From assembly GCF_000812665.2 (NCBI RefSeq), contig NZ_CP014327.1, positions 930,001-994,000 of the forward strand: a stretch of 64,000 nucleotides of DNA. Reading direction: 5' to 3'. The position numbers were made by a program, and so were the translations under genes. Shown piece after piece: positions 34,151 through 43,498 of this stretch; positions within the stretch are counted from its first letter, which is position 1; each line of letters starts with the position of its first letter. Source of the stretch: Falsihalocynthiibacter arcticus (GTDB taxonomy: Bacteria > Pseudomonadota > Alphaproteobacteria > Rhodobacterales > Rhodobacteraceae). Below the pieces are notes generated by a model that made no database searches, had not been told where the DNA came from, and saw only the letters and a program-made list of their open reading frames with translations.

Positions 34151-35241
34151 CCAGCCCGCACATCAAACATGTGGTTTTCAATCGCTTCGGCGGCGCGGTT
34201 CAAATTGGCGTCAAACGCGCCAAACCGCGCCCGAATTGAATCATAAACGGGATCTGGCTCCGACAGGGAGCGCACGAACGTCTCCAGCGTTTCCGCGTCC
34301 GAAATCTGTTGCAACTCGGAAAAAATTTCCACGTCTTCGGCAAAAACGGCAGCAGGTTTCCTGGAATAGATGCAATCCAGCACAGTCGTTGAAGTCGGCG
34401 AAATCATCGCGTCGCAAAGGTCAATCGCGTCGTGAATGGACGCCTTAGCCAAGGGGCCTGAATAGTAGTGTGAGAACAGTACATTCGGATGCTTCTGCGC
34501 GAGGGCTTTGTCATGACTACGGTGATTTTTGCGCACTTTTCCACGGTGGGACCGAATGATGATCCCCATATCTGGATGGTTCGTAAGAATGGAATCCATC
34601 AGGTTATAAAAATGCGAAATATGGTCACCAGAATAGCGCCCTTTGCCCCAACGGAAGGATTGGCACACCAACAACCGCTTGGGATATCGGGCGACCCAGT
34701 CGTCAACTTCAGGACCCCAATTATTGGCGGGCAAGATGTTTTTCTTCGTAAATCCAACAACCTGAACGCGCTCCGCACTTGCAGGCTCAAACAGGTCTCT
34801 GTTTTTCCCAAGGGGCTCCCAAAACAAAAGGCGCTGCGAATAATACGCCATGGGCCCATCCGTAAGCGGCCCATTCACACCCAACTGATAGGCGCCGTGT
34901 TGTAGGAAAATGCTCTGCTGTCCGGTGTTGCGAATATGCGTTCCGCGTTGTTTGCGGGTGGTCGAATCCCAGTTTGGATCGGCAATCGTAAGAACTGCAT
35001 CGGCTTTGTTGATGTCGCTTTTATAAAAGAGTTTCATCCGCCATTTGGACGCCGGCTCGGGCATGAAACCTTCGCTGTTGAAGGCTTGAGTAAGACGCTT
35101 TTCTTTGCGCAACAGTTTCGAGTAAACGAAGGCGCGCACATCAACGTTGCCGCGCTTATGCAGGCGCGCGAGAACCGGATAGGTGCTCTCAACATCTGGC
35201 ATTCCGTTAAGATACGCCAAAAGGACGGGTTTATATGACAT
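34147..35241 (-). CDS. Putative GT-B glycosyltransferase / CDP-glycerol transferase-like protein
   Basis: A 364-residue cytoplasmic protein without a signal peptide. I place it tentatively with GT-B or CDP-glycerol glycerophosphotransferase-like enzymes. It has an LQHGAYQLG motif in the middle (histidine-glycine), an IIIRSHRGK loop in place of the R-x-HP motif, and a donor-site-like SPTSTTVLDCIYSRKPA. Its location inside the pseudaminic acid locus, overlapping pseC by 11 bp, makes it a good candidate for transferring pseudaminic acid or another sugar of the same glycan. That role is inference. It begins at ATG 35241. Confidence 0.65.
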   Translation of the reverse strand: MSYKPVLLAYLNGMPDVESTYPVLARLHKRGNVDVRAFVYSKLLRKEKRLTQAFNSEGFMPEPASKWRMKLFYKSDINKADAVLTIADPNWDSTTRKQRGTHIRNTGQQSIFLQHGAYQLGVNGPLTDGPMAYYSQRLLFWEPLGKNRDLFEPASAERVQVVGFTKKNILPANNWGPEVDDWVARYPKRLLVCQSFRWGKGRYSGDHISHFYNLMDSILTNHPDMGIIIRSHRGKVRKNHRSHDKALAQKHPNVLFSHYYSGPLAKASIHDAIDLCDAMISPTSTTVLDCIYSRKPAAVFAEDVEIFSELQQISDAETLETFVRSLSEPDPVYDSIRARFGAFDANLNRAAEAIENHMFDVRAG

Positions 35242-36379
35242 TCAATGCCGCCGAGAGGCTCGAGACGACTTGGTCCTGATCTTGATCGGTTAGACCGAAA
35301 TACAACGGGATGCTGATCGCGCGTTTATAGTAGGATTCTGCGTTGGGATAGTCGCCCCAGTTGAACCCACGGTTGCGCCAATACGCTTGCGTATGGACCG
35401 GAATATAATGCACATTTACGCCAATCCCCGCCGCCCGCAGCGCCGCAAAAACCACCGCTCGATTGTCCACCTGAATAGGGTAGAGATGGAACGCAGAATA
35501 AGCGTTAGCCGATTGGGCTGGGCAGGTCAGCGGGAGGTCCGTTAGAAGCCTGTCATAGCGCGTTGCCAGTTGATTTCGGCGTTCCACAAACTCCGCAAGG
35601 CGGGTCATTTGCGAACAGCCCAATGCGGCCTGCAACTCGGTCATGCGATAGTTGTATCCCAACGCAACCTGCTCATACGCCCACGGACCATCAAGCTCTT
35701 CACCGGTCAATGAAGCCGGATCGCGCGTTACACCATGCGAGCGATAAAGCTCCATGCGCCGTGCAAGTTCTGGGTCTTGGGTGGTGGCAAGCCCGCCTTC
35801 TGCGGTGGTGACAATTTTTACGGGGTGAAAGGAAAACACGGTGATATCACTATGCGTGCAATCGCCCACGGGCTGGCCTTGGTATGCGGCCCCGATGGCG
35901 TGAGATGCGTCTTCGATAATGCGCACACCATATTGTTTGGCAAGCGCCCCAATCCGGTCCATCGCTGGGCTTTGCCCCGCAAAATGCACAGGAATCAAAA
36001 CCTTAGGCAAAGTTCCAGCACGCTCCGCCGCAGCCAATTTTTCGGCAAGGGCGTCGGGACACATCATGTAGGTTTGCGGATCCGTATCCACAAACGAAAC
36101 ATCTGCACCGCAATATAGCCCCACATTTGCCGAGGCGACAAAGGTGTTCGGAACGGTCCACAACCAATCGCCACGCCCTAGGTCCAACGCCATACACGCG
36201 ATATGCAACGCTGACGTCGCCGAATTCACCGCGACGCCAAAAGCCGCGTTGCAGGAACTGGCAACCGCTGCTTCAAAGGCTGGAACGGCGGGGCCTTGCG
36301 TGAGGTAGTCTGATCGCAAAACCCTTACGACCGCTTCAATATCCTCATCCGAAATCTCTTGGCGGCCATATGGGATCAT
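35231..36379 (-). CDS. pseC: UDP-4-amino-4,6-dideoxy-N-acetyl-beta-L-altrosamine transaminase PseC
   Basis: PLP-dependent aminotransferase of the DegT/DnrJ/EryC1 type, 382 residues, which aminates the 4-keto product of PseB. The start MIPYGRQEISDEDI is characteristic. The cofactor lysine is K188 in FSFHPVKIVTTAEGG, and the PLP-contacting D157 is in IIEDASHAIGA. It overlaps pseB by one base (TAATG) and the next gene by 11 bp, so pseB, pseC and the glycosyltransferase form a tight operon. Confidence 0.94.
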   Translation of the reverse strand: MIPYGRQEISDEDIEAVVRVLRSDYLTQGPAVPAFEAAVASSCNAAFGVAVNSATSALHIACMALDLGRGDWLWTVPNTFVASANVGLYCGADVSFVDTDPQTYMMCPDALAEKLAAAERAGTLPKVLIPVHFAGQSPAMDRIGALAKQYGVRIIEDASHAIGAAYQGQPVGDCTHSDITVFSFHPVKIVTTAEGGLATTQDPELARRMELYRSHGVTRDPASLTGEELDGPWAYEQVALGYNYRMTELQAALGCSQMTRLAEFVERRNQLATRYDRLLTDLPLTCPAQSANAYSAFHLYPIQVDNRAVVFAALRAAGIGVNVHYIPVHTQAYWRNRGFNWGDYPNAESYYKRAISIPLYFGLTDQDQDQVVSSLSAALNVI

Positions 36380-37377
36380 TAGAATTTACCGATTTTACCA
36401 CTGTTCGCGGCAATCCATTCTTGAAGCTCCGCGACGCCCATCCACTCGGAATTTCCGTCCGAAGTATACTCAAAATCTTCGGCAACTTTTTTGCCGTCTT
36501 TGATCCGATATGGGTCTTTTGACCAATTGTGAATCGCAGGAATGATTTTGAAATACTTGTCGTATTCATACGTGTGGGGCGCGTCTTCGACACCGATCAT
36601 CTGCTCGTGCAATTTCTCGCCGGGGCGGATGCCAATGGTCTCTTGTTTTGCTCCGGGAACAACCGCCGATGCAATGTCGAGGATGTTCATGGACGGAATT
36701 TTGCGCACGTAAGTTTCGCCGCCAACCATATCCTCAAACGCGTGCCAAACCAGATCAACACCCTCTTCAAGGGAAATCATGAAGCGAGTCATCCGTGGAT
36801 CGGTGATCGGCAGCGATCCTTTTTCTTTGAGGCTATCGAAAAACGGAATAACCGACCCACGCGAGCCCATAACATTGCCGTACCGCACCACAGAAAAGCG
36901 GCATTTGTCGGCGCCGGAATAGGAATTCCCCGCGACAAAAAGCTTGTCGGACGCCAATTTCGTCGCGCCATAAAGGTTCACGGGGCTCGAGGCCTTATCC
37001 GTGCTCAAGGCAACACAGCGCTTCACGCCTTTGTCGATACAGGCATCAATCACGTTCATCGCGCCATTAATGTTGGTTTTGACACATTCAAACGGGTTAT
37101 ATTCCGCGATCGGCACGATTTTGGTGGCCGCGGCATGAACAACAAAATCCACATCATCCAGCGCGCGCATCAAGCGGTCGCGGTCGCGGACGTCACCGAT
37201 GAAAAACCGCACACGTGGGTCATCGCCATAGGTTTTGGCCATTTCCCATTGTTTCATCTCGTCGCGCGAATAGATGATGATGCGCTTAGGATTGTACTTT
37301 TCAAGCGTCATAGGAACGAAATGCGATCCAAAAGAGCCAGTTCCGCCAGTCAGGAGAATTGTAGAGCCGGTCAGCAT
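36379..37377 (-). CDS. pseB: UDP-N-acetylglucosamine 4,6-dehydratase (inverting) PseB
   Basis: First enzyme of pseudaminic acid synthesis, 332 residues. It dehydrates UDP-GlcNAc at C4-C6 and inverts C5. The NADP-binding loop is GGTGSFGSHF near residue 12. The catalytic Tyr-x3-Lys pair is in NLYGATKLASDK, and the RYGNVMGSRGSVIPFF segment is typical of the soluble PseB/FlaA1 group. It has an AAGGGAC ribosome-binding site before the ATG at 37377. It belongs to the same extended family as the membrane-bound dehydratase at 14.5 kb but lacks the membrane domain. Confidence 0.95.
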   Translation of the reverse strand: MLTGSTILLTGGTGSFGSHFVPMTLEKYNPKRIIIYSRDEMKQWEMAKTYGDDPRVRFFIGDVRDRDRLMRALDDVDFVVHAAATKIVPIAEYNPFECVKTNINGAMNVIDACIDKGVKRCVALSTDKASSPVNLYGATKLASDKLFVAGNSYSGADKCRFSVVRYGNVMGSRGSVIPFFDSLKEKGSLPITDPRMTRFMISLEEGVDLVWHAFEDMVGGETYVRKIPSMNILDIASAVVPGAKQETIGIRPGEKLHEQMIGVEDAPHTYEYDKYFKIIPAIHNWSKDPYRIKDGKKVAEDFEYTSDGNSEWMGVAELQEWIAANSGKIGKF

Positions 37378-37495
37378 ATTTTGTCCCTTATGAGGTTGTT
37401 GATTGCTCGTTTTACATAGGCGAGCGTTAGAAGTTTTTAAACCTCGCGCAAGTCGATGTCCACAACAAGCGTTTCACGTGATCAAGGCGCGCGGT

Positions 37496-38545
37496 TTAGG
37501 ATTTAGGGCTGCGTTCCAAAACGATAACTTCGGACTGGTATTTCCCATCCTCCGAGAGGGCGCCATGAACAAAACTATCGCGGGCCAAGACGTCAAAACC
37601 ATCAAATTTCTCGACGATAAATCCGGTTGTGACCTGCTCAAGAACCCCGATATCCCCACTCTTTTCGGCGACTTTTTTGCCAATCGCATGATTGCGGACC
37701 AATACGTTTCGCGCGATCAGTGGCTTAATGATCGATATGTAATTGGCCACCACGTCAGGTTCCATTTCCTGAAACGACATGAAATTCGCAAAGAGATCAA
37801 ACTGTCCTTTTAGCTTTGGCAATTGCCACGGACACAGGACCACGGCGCTATACTTACCTTTCAGGTCATCAAGATCAATTTCATCCATCAAACGGCTCTG
37901 GGAATAATCCAACACACGATCCGCCCCAAAGACCTGTTGCAGGTACCACGTCGAAACGGCAGCAACGGGCGGGATGTCGACATTCACATAAATTCCATTG
38001 GATTGGGCCTTGAGGAATATCTCGCCAAGCGTGCCAAATCCGCCGCCAATTTCCAAACAGCTTGCAAAATCCGAGGTGTCGACTTCGCGCTTCAAAAGGT
38101 TGAGAGCGCGCATGTAATTGAGCATGGGATAACTATAGGCCCGCCCATCAAATTCAAAACGTTCACCGTCAACATCGGTGCTTTCACTCACCTTATCCAG
38201 ATCCAAACCACCCGATCGCTCACTGGCGCGGTACAAGCGATAATCCGCGCGGGCGCGATCAGAATGCGTGAGTCTCGTGGCCCAGCGCTTGCGTTTGCGC
38301 GGCGGTAATTTAGCCAAGATCGGGTCAAGGATATGCCGCCAACGGCTATAGGTATTGGACGCATAGACCGGAACGTAAAAGAAGCGCGCAGAGGGATGGG
38401 TACGGAAACTGGAAATCCCAAATTCCTGTATATCGTCTACAATTTTCTTGAGGCCACTGTTCCAAAAGTTCGTCGGTTTAAACTCTTGCGGGGCGGACTC
38501 CATATCGGTCAACATATCGTCAAGAACAGAAGTTTTCGCCATCAT
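37496..38545 (-). CDS. Putative sugar O-methyltransferase
   Basis: A 349-residue SAM-dependent methyltransferase. The SAM-binding motif is CLEIGGGFGTLGEIF at about residue 168. Beforehand come an alpha-helical N-terminal region and a YPMLNYMRALNLLKRE helix seen in the putative sugar O-methyltransferase family. The YIVNVDIPPV-like strand (here YVNVDIPPVAAVSTWYL) supplies the acidic ribose-binding residue. Such genes usually sit in surface polysaccharide loci, as here, 118 bp upstream of pseB on the same strand. It could methylate a sugar of the same glycan. The AAAGGACC ribosome-binding site precedes the ATG at 38545. Confidence 0.8.
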   Translation of the reverse strand: MMAKTSVLDDMLTDMESAPQEFKPTNFWNSGLKKIVDDIQEFGISSFRTHPSARFFYVPVYASNTYSRWRHILDPILAKLPPRKRKRWATRLTHSDRARADYRLYRASERSGGLDLDKVSESTDVDGERFEFDGRAYSYPMLNYMRALNLLKREVDTSDFASCLEIGGGFGTLGEIFLKAQSNGIYVNVDIPPVAAVSTWYLQQVFGADRVLDYSQSRLMDEIDLDDLKGKYSAVVLCPWQLPKLKGQFDLFANFMSFQEMEPDVVANYISIIKPLIARNVLVRNHAIGKKVAEKSGDIGVLEQVTTGFIVEKFDGFDVLARDSFVHGALSEDGKYQSEVIVLERSPKS

Positions 38546-38764
38546 CGTGGTCCTTTAATCAATTGGAACCTCCCCAGTAAACCCAGAGAATTTCAGGCAT
38601 TTATGCAGGCTAGAGGACTGTTTGCAACCGCTCTCTTGTCTTGGCAATTCAAGCCGCACCCATCGCAAACCATACTATTTGCGGATATGAGAACATATAC
38701 TTACACCTATGGTGTGGCTAACATGGGGTTGAAAATCGCCAATTTGAATCTTGAAAGACTGTAA

Positions 38765-40336
38765 ATGCGCATTATTATTGCACTCCTTATCTCAATACTG
38801 GCAATCACACCTACGGTTGCCCTCGCGGGTGGTCGCGTGGCCCTTTTGATCGGCAATTCAGACTATAGCCGCCCAGATCTTGCGCTTCCAAACCCCAAGA
38901 ATGACGTTATCGCGCTGGCCGAGTCCCTCAGAAATTTGGGCTTTTCCGTGACTGAAGTTATCGACCAAAGCTCGCAGGGCATGCAAGTGTCGTTGTCTGC
39001 CTTTCAAGCTGAGGCAGCTTCCGCCGAGATCGCGTTGTTTTTCTATGCAGGGCATGGCGTTCAAATTGGAGGCCAAAACTACCTAATCGGCACGGATATC
39101 GACACAATCAATGAAGAAGACCTACGCCGCGCTTCGATGACATTGACCCAAGTGCGCGACGTCTTTGAGGCCGCAGCGCCAGACATTGGGATGCTCATTT
39201 TGGACGCATGCCGCAACAACCCGTTCGCCGATGCAGGGCAGGTGGAAAAAGGATTGGTGCGCACCAAAGGGGGCGCGGGTTTGCTCATCGCCTATGCCAC
39301 TGATCCTGGAAATGTTGCCTTTGATGGCACGGGCGCAAACAGTGTGTTTACCTCTGCTCTTCTGAAAAACTTGGCGACCCCCGGACTTGAGGCGCGATTG
39401 ATGTTGGGCCGCGTGCGCCAACAAGTGGTTCTTGAGACGCAGGGCCAACAGGTGCCGTGGGTTGAGGAAGCCGTTCTGGGCGAGCATTATTTCGTTCCAG
39501 CAAGTATTGATGCGGCCCCGAAGGACCCAAATACGCTCGAATTCGCCGAATGGCGCAGAATCTCCGGCAGCACAAATCCCGCCGAATTCAGCGCATATTT
39601 GGAGCAGTTCCCCGATGGCCTGTTTGCGGATTTTGCCCGCGACCGCGTGGCGATGTTGCAAAAAAGCCAGACAATTTCTGGCAACAGCCAAGACCTCCTC
39701 GCCTCTGCCGACATTGAACAAGTGAGTGCCGCGCTGGCCGCATTGGGGTTCTACGCGTCCAATGACACCGCGCAAGCGGGCATAACCCGCAATCTAAATG
39801 CCGACATCGAAGTCGCGATGAATGCCTATCGTTCGCAATTGGCCCTCCCCAATGACGCGAGCCTTGAACAGTTATTTACCGACGCAGGCCAAGGTTCAAT
39901 GTTCCTTGCCGCCACAACCCTGCAACGCATGCGCACCGATATCGTTGCCCTGCGCAGCGTTGATCGCACCCGTGTCATCGCCCAAACTGCGCTTGTGCAA
40001 ATCACAGAAATTGCCCTGACCAACCCCGATGCCCTCCCCATTTTGGAAATTGCCAAAAAAGATATGCAAGCCATTGAGGACTCTCGTGATACGATTTTAC
40101 AAAGGCTTGATCAAAGTCGCACATATTACGACGAAATCCTCAATCGGGCCGTACTCTTTATGCCCAAAGGGGCGACGGTCGCCCTCATTGGCGGCGAAGA
40201 GCGCTCCCGCGATATGGGGCTAAATAACCAACGACTATTCAACGACGCAAATTTATTTTTGAAACATATTTCTGACGCGAATGAATCACAAAAAGGAAGT
40301 TACGCATGGCTCGTAGACGTTATTTCAGAGGGCTAA
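38765..40336 (+). CDS. Exported caspase-family (C14) protease with C-terminal helical/PG-binding-like region
   Basis: A 523-residue protein. The signal peptide ends near ALAGG. The caspase-like p20 domain (about 23-245) has the catalytic dyad H97 in FFYAGHGVQ and C149 in LILDACRNNPF. A region around 318-365 (QVSAALAALGFYAS then NADIEVAMNAYRSQLALP) resembles a peptidoglycan-binding type 1 motif, and a long helical segment follows. Caspase-like proteins of bacteria cleave after Arg or Lys in various control systems. The substrate here is unknown. The signal peptide puts it in the periplasm. It overlaps the next gene by 31 bp and opens a four-gene operon. Confidence 0.85.
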   Translation: MRIIIALLISILAITPTVALAGGRVALLIGNSDYSRPDLALPNPKNDVIALAESLRNLGFSVTEVIDQSSQGMQVSLSAFQAEAASAEIALFFYAGHGVQIGGQNYLIGTDIDTINEEDLRRASMTLTQVRDVFEAAAPDIGMLILDACRNNPFADAGQVEKGLVRTKGGAGLLIAYATDPGNVAFDGTGANSVFTSALLKNLATPGLEARLMLGRVRQQVVLETQGQQVPWVEEAVLGEHYFVPASIDAAPKDPNTLEFAEWRRISGSTNPAEFSAYLEQFPDGLFADFARDRVAMLQKSQTISGNSQDLLASADIEQVSAALAALGFYASNDTAQAGITRNLNADIEVAMNAYRSQLALPNDASLEQLFTDAGQGSMFLAATTLQRMRTDIVALRSVDRTRVIAQTALVQITEIALTNPDALPILEIAKKDMQAIEDSRDTILQRLDQSRTYYDEILNRAVLFMPKGATVALIGGEERSRDMGLNNQRLFNDANLFLKHISDANESQKGSYAWLVDVISEG

Positions 40337-41013
40337 CACTCCTTACAACCGTGGCTTCGCTTGCCCTTGTCGCCTGCGGCCCCACGCAAACCAGTCCTAA
40401 AAAGATGGCCATTGCGCCAACGACAACCGTCTCAGCAAGTTCCGCGGAAAAGCAACTTCAACGGCAAGCCACCGCGATGCAAAAAACCATCCTAGAAGGT
40501 GCGGTCGCAGGGGCTCTCCTCGCGGGAGCTTTGAGCTCGAACAGAAGGGGTGCGATTTCAATCGGCCCTGCCATTGGCTTTGGCATGGTCATCGGCGGAT
40601 CGGCGGGAACCTACGTCGCGTTTCTTCAGAAACAGTACAGCAACAATGAGCAACGCCTCAACGCTGTGAAGTCTGATATCGACGCGAATTCCGCCGAAAT
40701 TCAACAAACAATAAATGTCATGCGGGAAGTTCTGGCCGTTCAGGAAGCGGAGCTTAAATCCGTGCGCGCGCGGGTAAATAGTGGCGCATCGCCGGAAGCT
40801 TTGTACGCCGAACTCGCCGATGCCAATGCGAACTTGCTCAATATGCAGTTGGCTATTGAAGGGGCGGACCGACGTCAAGCCGAGTTAGGTCAGGTTCGTG
40901 GCCTTGTGTTGGCCAACAATAACACATCCTTAATCGACCCCGACCTCGCCGCCTTGGCGCAACAAATTACGTCGATGAAAGCCATCGCCAATGATCTAGA
41001 AAACCAGTTGTAG
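40306..41013 (+). CDS. Lipoprotein with glycine-zipper and coiled coil
   Basis: I do not recognise a named family. This 235-residue lipoprotein has a lipobox (LALVACG, cysteine near residue 24). A Gly/Ala-rich segment of glycine-zipper type follows (GAVAGALLAGAL and GPAIGFGMVIGGSAG, about residues 65-105). A long coiled coil comes next (about 110-200; EIQQTINVMREVLAVQEAEL). Its start lies 31 bp inside the caspase gene, with GGAAG upstream, so the two proteins are made together. It may anchor or oligomerise the caspase-like protein in the envelope; that is inference. Confidence 0.75.
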   Translation: MARRRYFRGLTLLTTVASLALVACGPTQTSPKKMAIAPTTTVSASSAEKQLQRQATAMQKTILEGAVAGALLAGALSSNRRGAISIGPAIGFGMVIGGSAGTYVAFLQKQYSNNEQRLNAVKSDIDANSAEIQQTINVMREVLAVQEAELKSVRARVNSGASPEALYAELADANANLLNMQLAIEGADRRQAELGQVRGLVLANNNTSLIDPDLAALAQQITSMKAIANDLENQL

Positions 41014-41023
41014 GGGCAAATAA

Positions 41024-41455
41024 ATGCGTAAATTTCTACCGATTCTCGGCTGTAGTTTCCTTCTGTCCGCCTGTGTTTCGAGCAGCGATCCTGCGGACGG
41101 CGGTTTTTTTAATGGTGTTCAAGGCATTTCGTCTGGCGGCTATGACGCGCGGATTGATGAGCGTGAGCAGGCCGTTGTCGCCTCCCAAAGCCGCAATTCG
41201 GATTTGCGGGCCGAGCAAGCCAACTTACAGACGCAAATCAAGGCATCCGAAAGTGACCTTGCAAAACTGAAGTTCACAATCCTCCAGCAAAAAAATGCGC
41301 TGTCGGGAATGGACCCGCAAACCAGCGCGCGTGTGAACGCGGTGTTAAATGCGAAACCTTCTGGAGCGACGGACCAATCCAAGCTTGCGGCTTTGCAAAA
41401 AACCATTTCTGATGCCAAGGCCCTCTCGGCTGAATTGGCGAAACTTGCGGCTTAA
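41024..41455 (+). CDS. Small coiled-coil lipoprotein
   Basis: An unrecognised 143-residue lipoprotein with a lipobox ending in LLSAC. The mature part begins Ser/Asp/Gly-rich and continues as a heptad-like helix (REQAVVASQSRNSDLRAEQA then LQTQIKASESDLAKLK). It starts 10 bp after the previous lipoprotein gene. The two may form a heteromeric coiled-coil pair, since both have one long helix after a flexible lipid-anchored start. No catalytic motif is visible. Confidence 0.72.
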   Translation: MRKFLPILGCSFLLSACVSSSDPADGGFFNGVQGISSGGYDARIDEREQAVVASQSRNSDLRAEQANLQTQIKASESDLAKLKFTILQQKNALSGMDPQTSARVNAVLNAKPSGATDQSKLAALQKTISDAKALSAELAKLAA

Positions 41456-41489
41456 GACCTTTTAAGAACCGAAAACACGGGACAATGTG

Positions 41490-42329
41490 ATGCAACAAGA
41501 CGAAGAGTTTGGAGATTTCAAAAAGGCCCTCACATCCCCCGTTTGCCCCCATTGTAAAGCGGCCATTTCCGCGCATCAGGTTCTGCAGCCTGGGCATTGT
41601 GGCGCTGAACCTTGCTTCCTTGCGCATATTTCCCGTGGTGTTCAGGCGCAAAAAGACCAGAGAGAACAAGACTATATTGAACGGCAAAACTCTGCAAAAG
41701 AAGGGAAGGCATCCGCCCTTGCAACAGCCGCGTTCCACCTAAATTGCGACACGGACGACCTTCTGATTGCGGTCGTCCCCTTCCAAAACAACCCAGTTGA
41801 GCCCCTCCCTCCCGCGCACCGCGAAGCCTTCCAGCAGCATTTGGAAAAAATCATCGAAGAGGCGTTCGCCCTTGGTTCAAGTGCCCTTGAGAACGCCGAA
41901 ATTTCACCAAATTCCAGTGCCGAGCATTCAATAATCGATGCCGCCTGTAGTACCTGCCAAGGGTTCTGTTGTGCGAGAGGTGGCGGTGAAAATCATGCGT
42001 TCCTCACTGTAAAAACAATTCTAGGCTACCTCAGTCAAAATCAGGAATTACTTCAGGAGGACGTCGTTGCGCATTATATGGACGCCCTTCCCCAAGCATC
42101 CGTTCGGGCGGCTTGCGTGTTTCAATCGGATCAAGGCTGCACCCTTGAACGCACCTCGCGCGCAGCTTTGTGCAATACATTCTACTGTCATGATCTTTTT
42201 GCCATGCATGATCTCACGAAGGGGCGCTCCGACGTCCGCATGGCAATTATTGGTGTGAACGACGACACGCCCGCAAAGGTATCCGCCTTTAGTGAAATCG
42301 CGGGCCAAATCTGTATGGACCCCGCCTAA
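41490..42329 (+). CDS. YkgJ-like cysteine-cluster (metal-chelating) protein
   Basis: A 279-residue cytoplasmic protein without a signal peptide. The C-terminal half has a C-x2-C-x3-CC motif (CSTCQGFCC), followed by CVFQSDQGCTLE and ALCNTFYCHD. This is the cysteine layout of YkgJ-type zinc- or iron-chelating proteins. The N-terminus has another zinc-ribbon-like pair (CPHC, then HCGAEPC). Its substrate is unknown; some relatives modify proteins such as flagellin. It follows the two lipoproteins by 34 bp. GTG at 41487 is in frame, but the ATG at 41490 is preferred. Confidence 0.68.
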   Translation: MQQDEEFGDFKKALTSPVCPHCKAAISAHQVLQPGHCGAEPCFLAHISRGVQAQKDQREQDYIERQNSAKEGKASALATAAFHLNCDTDDLLIAVVPFQNNPVEPLPPAHREAFQQHLEKIIEEAFALGSSALENAEISPNSSAEHSIIDAACSTCQGFCCARGGGENHAFLTVKTILGYLSQNQELLQEDVVAHYMDALPQASVRAACVFQSDQGCTLERTSRAALCNTFYCHDLFAMHDLTKGRSDVRMAIIGVNDDTPAKVSAFSEIAGQICMDPA

Positions 42330-42343
42330 TCGCCATTTCCGAG

Positions 42344-43432
42344 TCAAACACCCGCCTTAAACCCCATCGCTCGCGACGCCTTAAGGATTGGGTCCCAAAT
42401 GGTGGAGGCAATGGGCGGGGGAAATTGCGCAAAACTGCCGGTAAATTCGGCATCGCGGCGCAATTTGTTTGCATCTGATTGGCTCACTTGGGTAATATAA
42501 ATTTGACGCTCGACCCGCGCACATCCAAGCTCCTTAAATCGATGTTCGAATATAGTGTAAGGTGCGATAATCAAAGTACCCGGACTCACGGTTTTTATGA
42601 TCTGATCCTCTAGCTGTCTTAGCATTTCGATATGGCGCATGGGTCGGTAAAAATACACAACGTCATAGTTATCATAATGCGCATAATTCAACCCATCTGC
42701 TTCGATGACGTTACAGCGATCCGCTCGGGTATTCTTAAAGAGAGTCTCAGCGGCGGCAACGTAACCTGGATCAAATTCGAGTCCGTCTGCGCGATCAAAA
42801 AATGCCGAAGCGCTCAAAACTTTCAACCCGCCGCCGCATCCCACATCTAGAAACCGAACCGGATGCCTTGGACGTCGCGCCAACAGGATACGTCGCGCGG
42901 CATGGACATGCTCAATAAACACACTCTGTGGGAAGGCGATGTCGGCAAAACACCCGTGCTCGCGGGCCGTTTCATTCTGCTTGGTATTATTCAAAGTCTT
43001 GTAAAGGGAATCCAACAATTGGTCATTGACCATATTCTGCGAAATCGAAATGTCATCCGTGGCAACGGAAGGTTTAAACAATTTGCGCCTTTGTGGCGGA
43101 ATTTGATTGCGGATGAGGGTTTCAATTGCGGACCATTGGGTCATCCATGTGCGAGAATGGGTGGCTTCACTGGTCAGTTCGGCCCATTTCTGCGTCTCAA
43201 GAGCAGAGAGCGAACCGTTCAATTCGACTTCAGCCGTGCGCGCATTCGTTATTTCGGGGACAAAAAACAGAAACTTTCGGGCAACCATTGAGATTCGGCT
43301 CATCGCCAACGTGGCGCGTGCCGTATCGGCCTGCTCCGATTTGATCAACTCGGCACCGACAACTTCGACCAAATCACGAAGCTCATTCAAAATGTCCTTC
43401 AACTCGGACTTTAATTCACCGACTTGTTTCAA
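42344..43432 (-). CDS. Class I SAM-dependent methyltransferase with helical N-terminal domain
   Basis: A 362-residue protein. The C-terminal half is a methyltransferase with motif I FLDVGCGGG (about residue 196), an acidic GLEFDP strand end, and a DVVYFYRPM motif in the position of motif IV. The N-terminal 150 residues are helical and unassigned. The substrate is unknown. Translation starts at TTG 43432, supported by GGGGAGA just upstream. It converges with the YkgJ-like gene and lies downstream of the M15 peptidase gene on the same strand, 66 bp away. It is not an obvious T6SS component. Confidence 0.75.
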   Translation of the reverse strand: MKQVGELKSELKDILNELRDLVEVVGAELIKSEQADTARATLAMSRISMVARKFLFFVPEITNARTAEVELNGSLSALETQKWAELTSEATHSRTWMTQWSAIETLIRNQIPPQRRKLFKPSVATDDISISQNMVNDQLLDSLYKTLNNTKQNETAREHGCFADIAFPQSVFIEHVHAARRILLARRPRHPVRFLDVGCGGGLKVLSASAFFDRADGLEFDPGYVAAAETLFKNTRADRCNVIEADGLNYAHYDNYDVVYFYRPMRHIEMLRQLEDQIIKTVSPGTLIIAPYTIFEHRFKELGCARVERQIYITQVSQSDANKLRRDAEFTGSFAQFPPPIASTIWDPILKASRAMGFKAGV

Positions 43433-43498
43433 TTTTCTCCCCTAGATTTTAGGCAGTCTCTCTCGGCGACACGCAACATGAATGGAAGGATAATCGCG

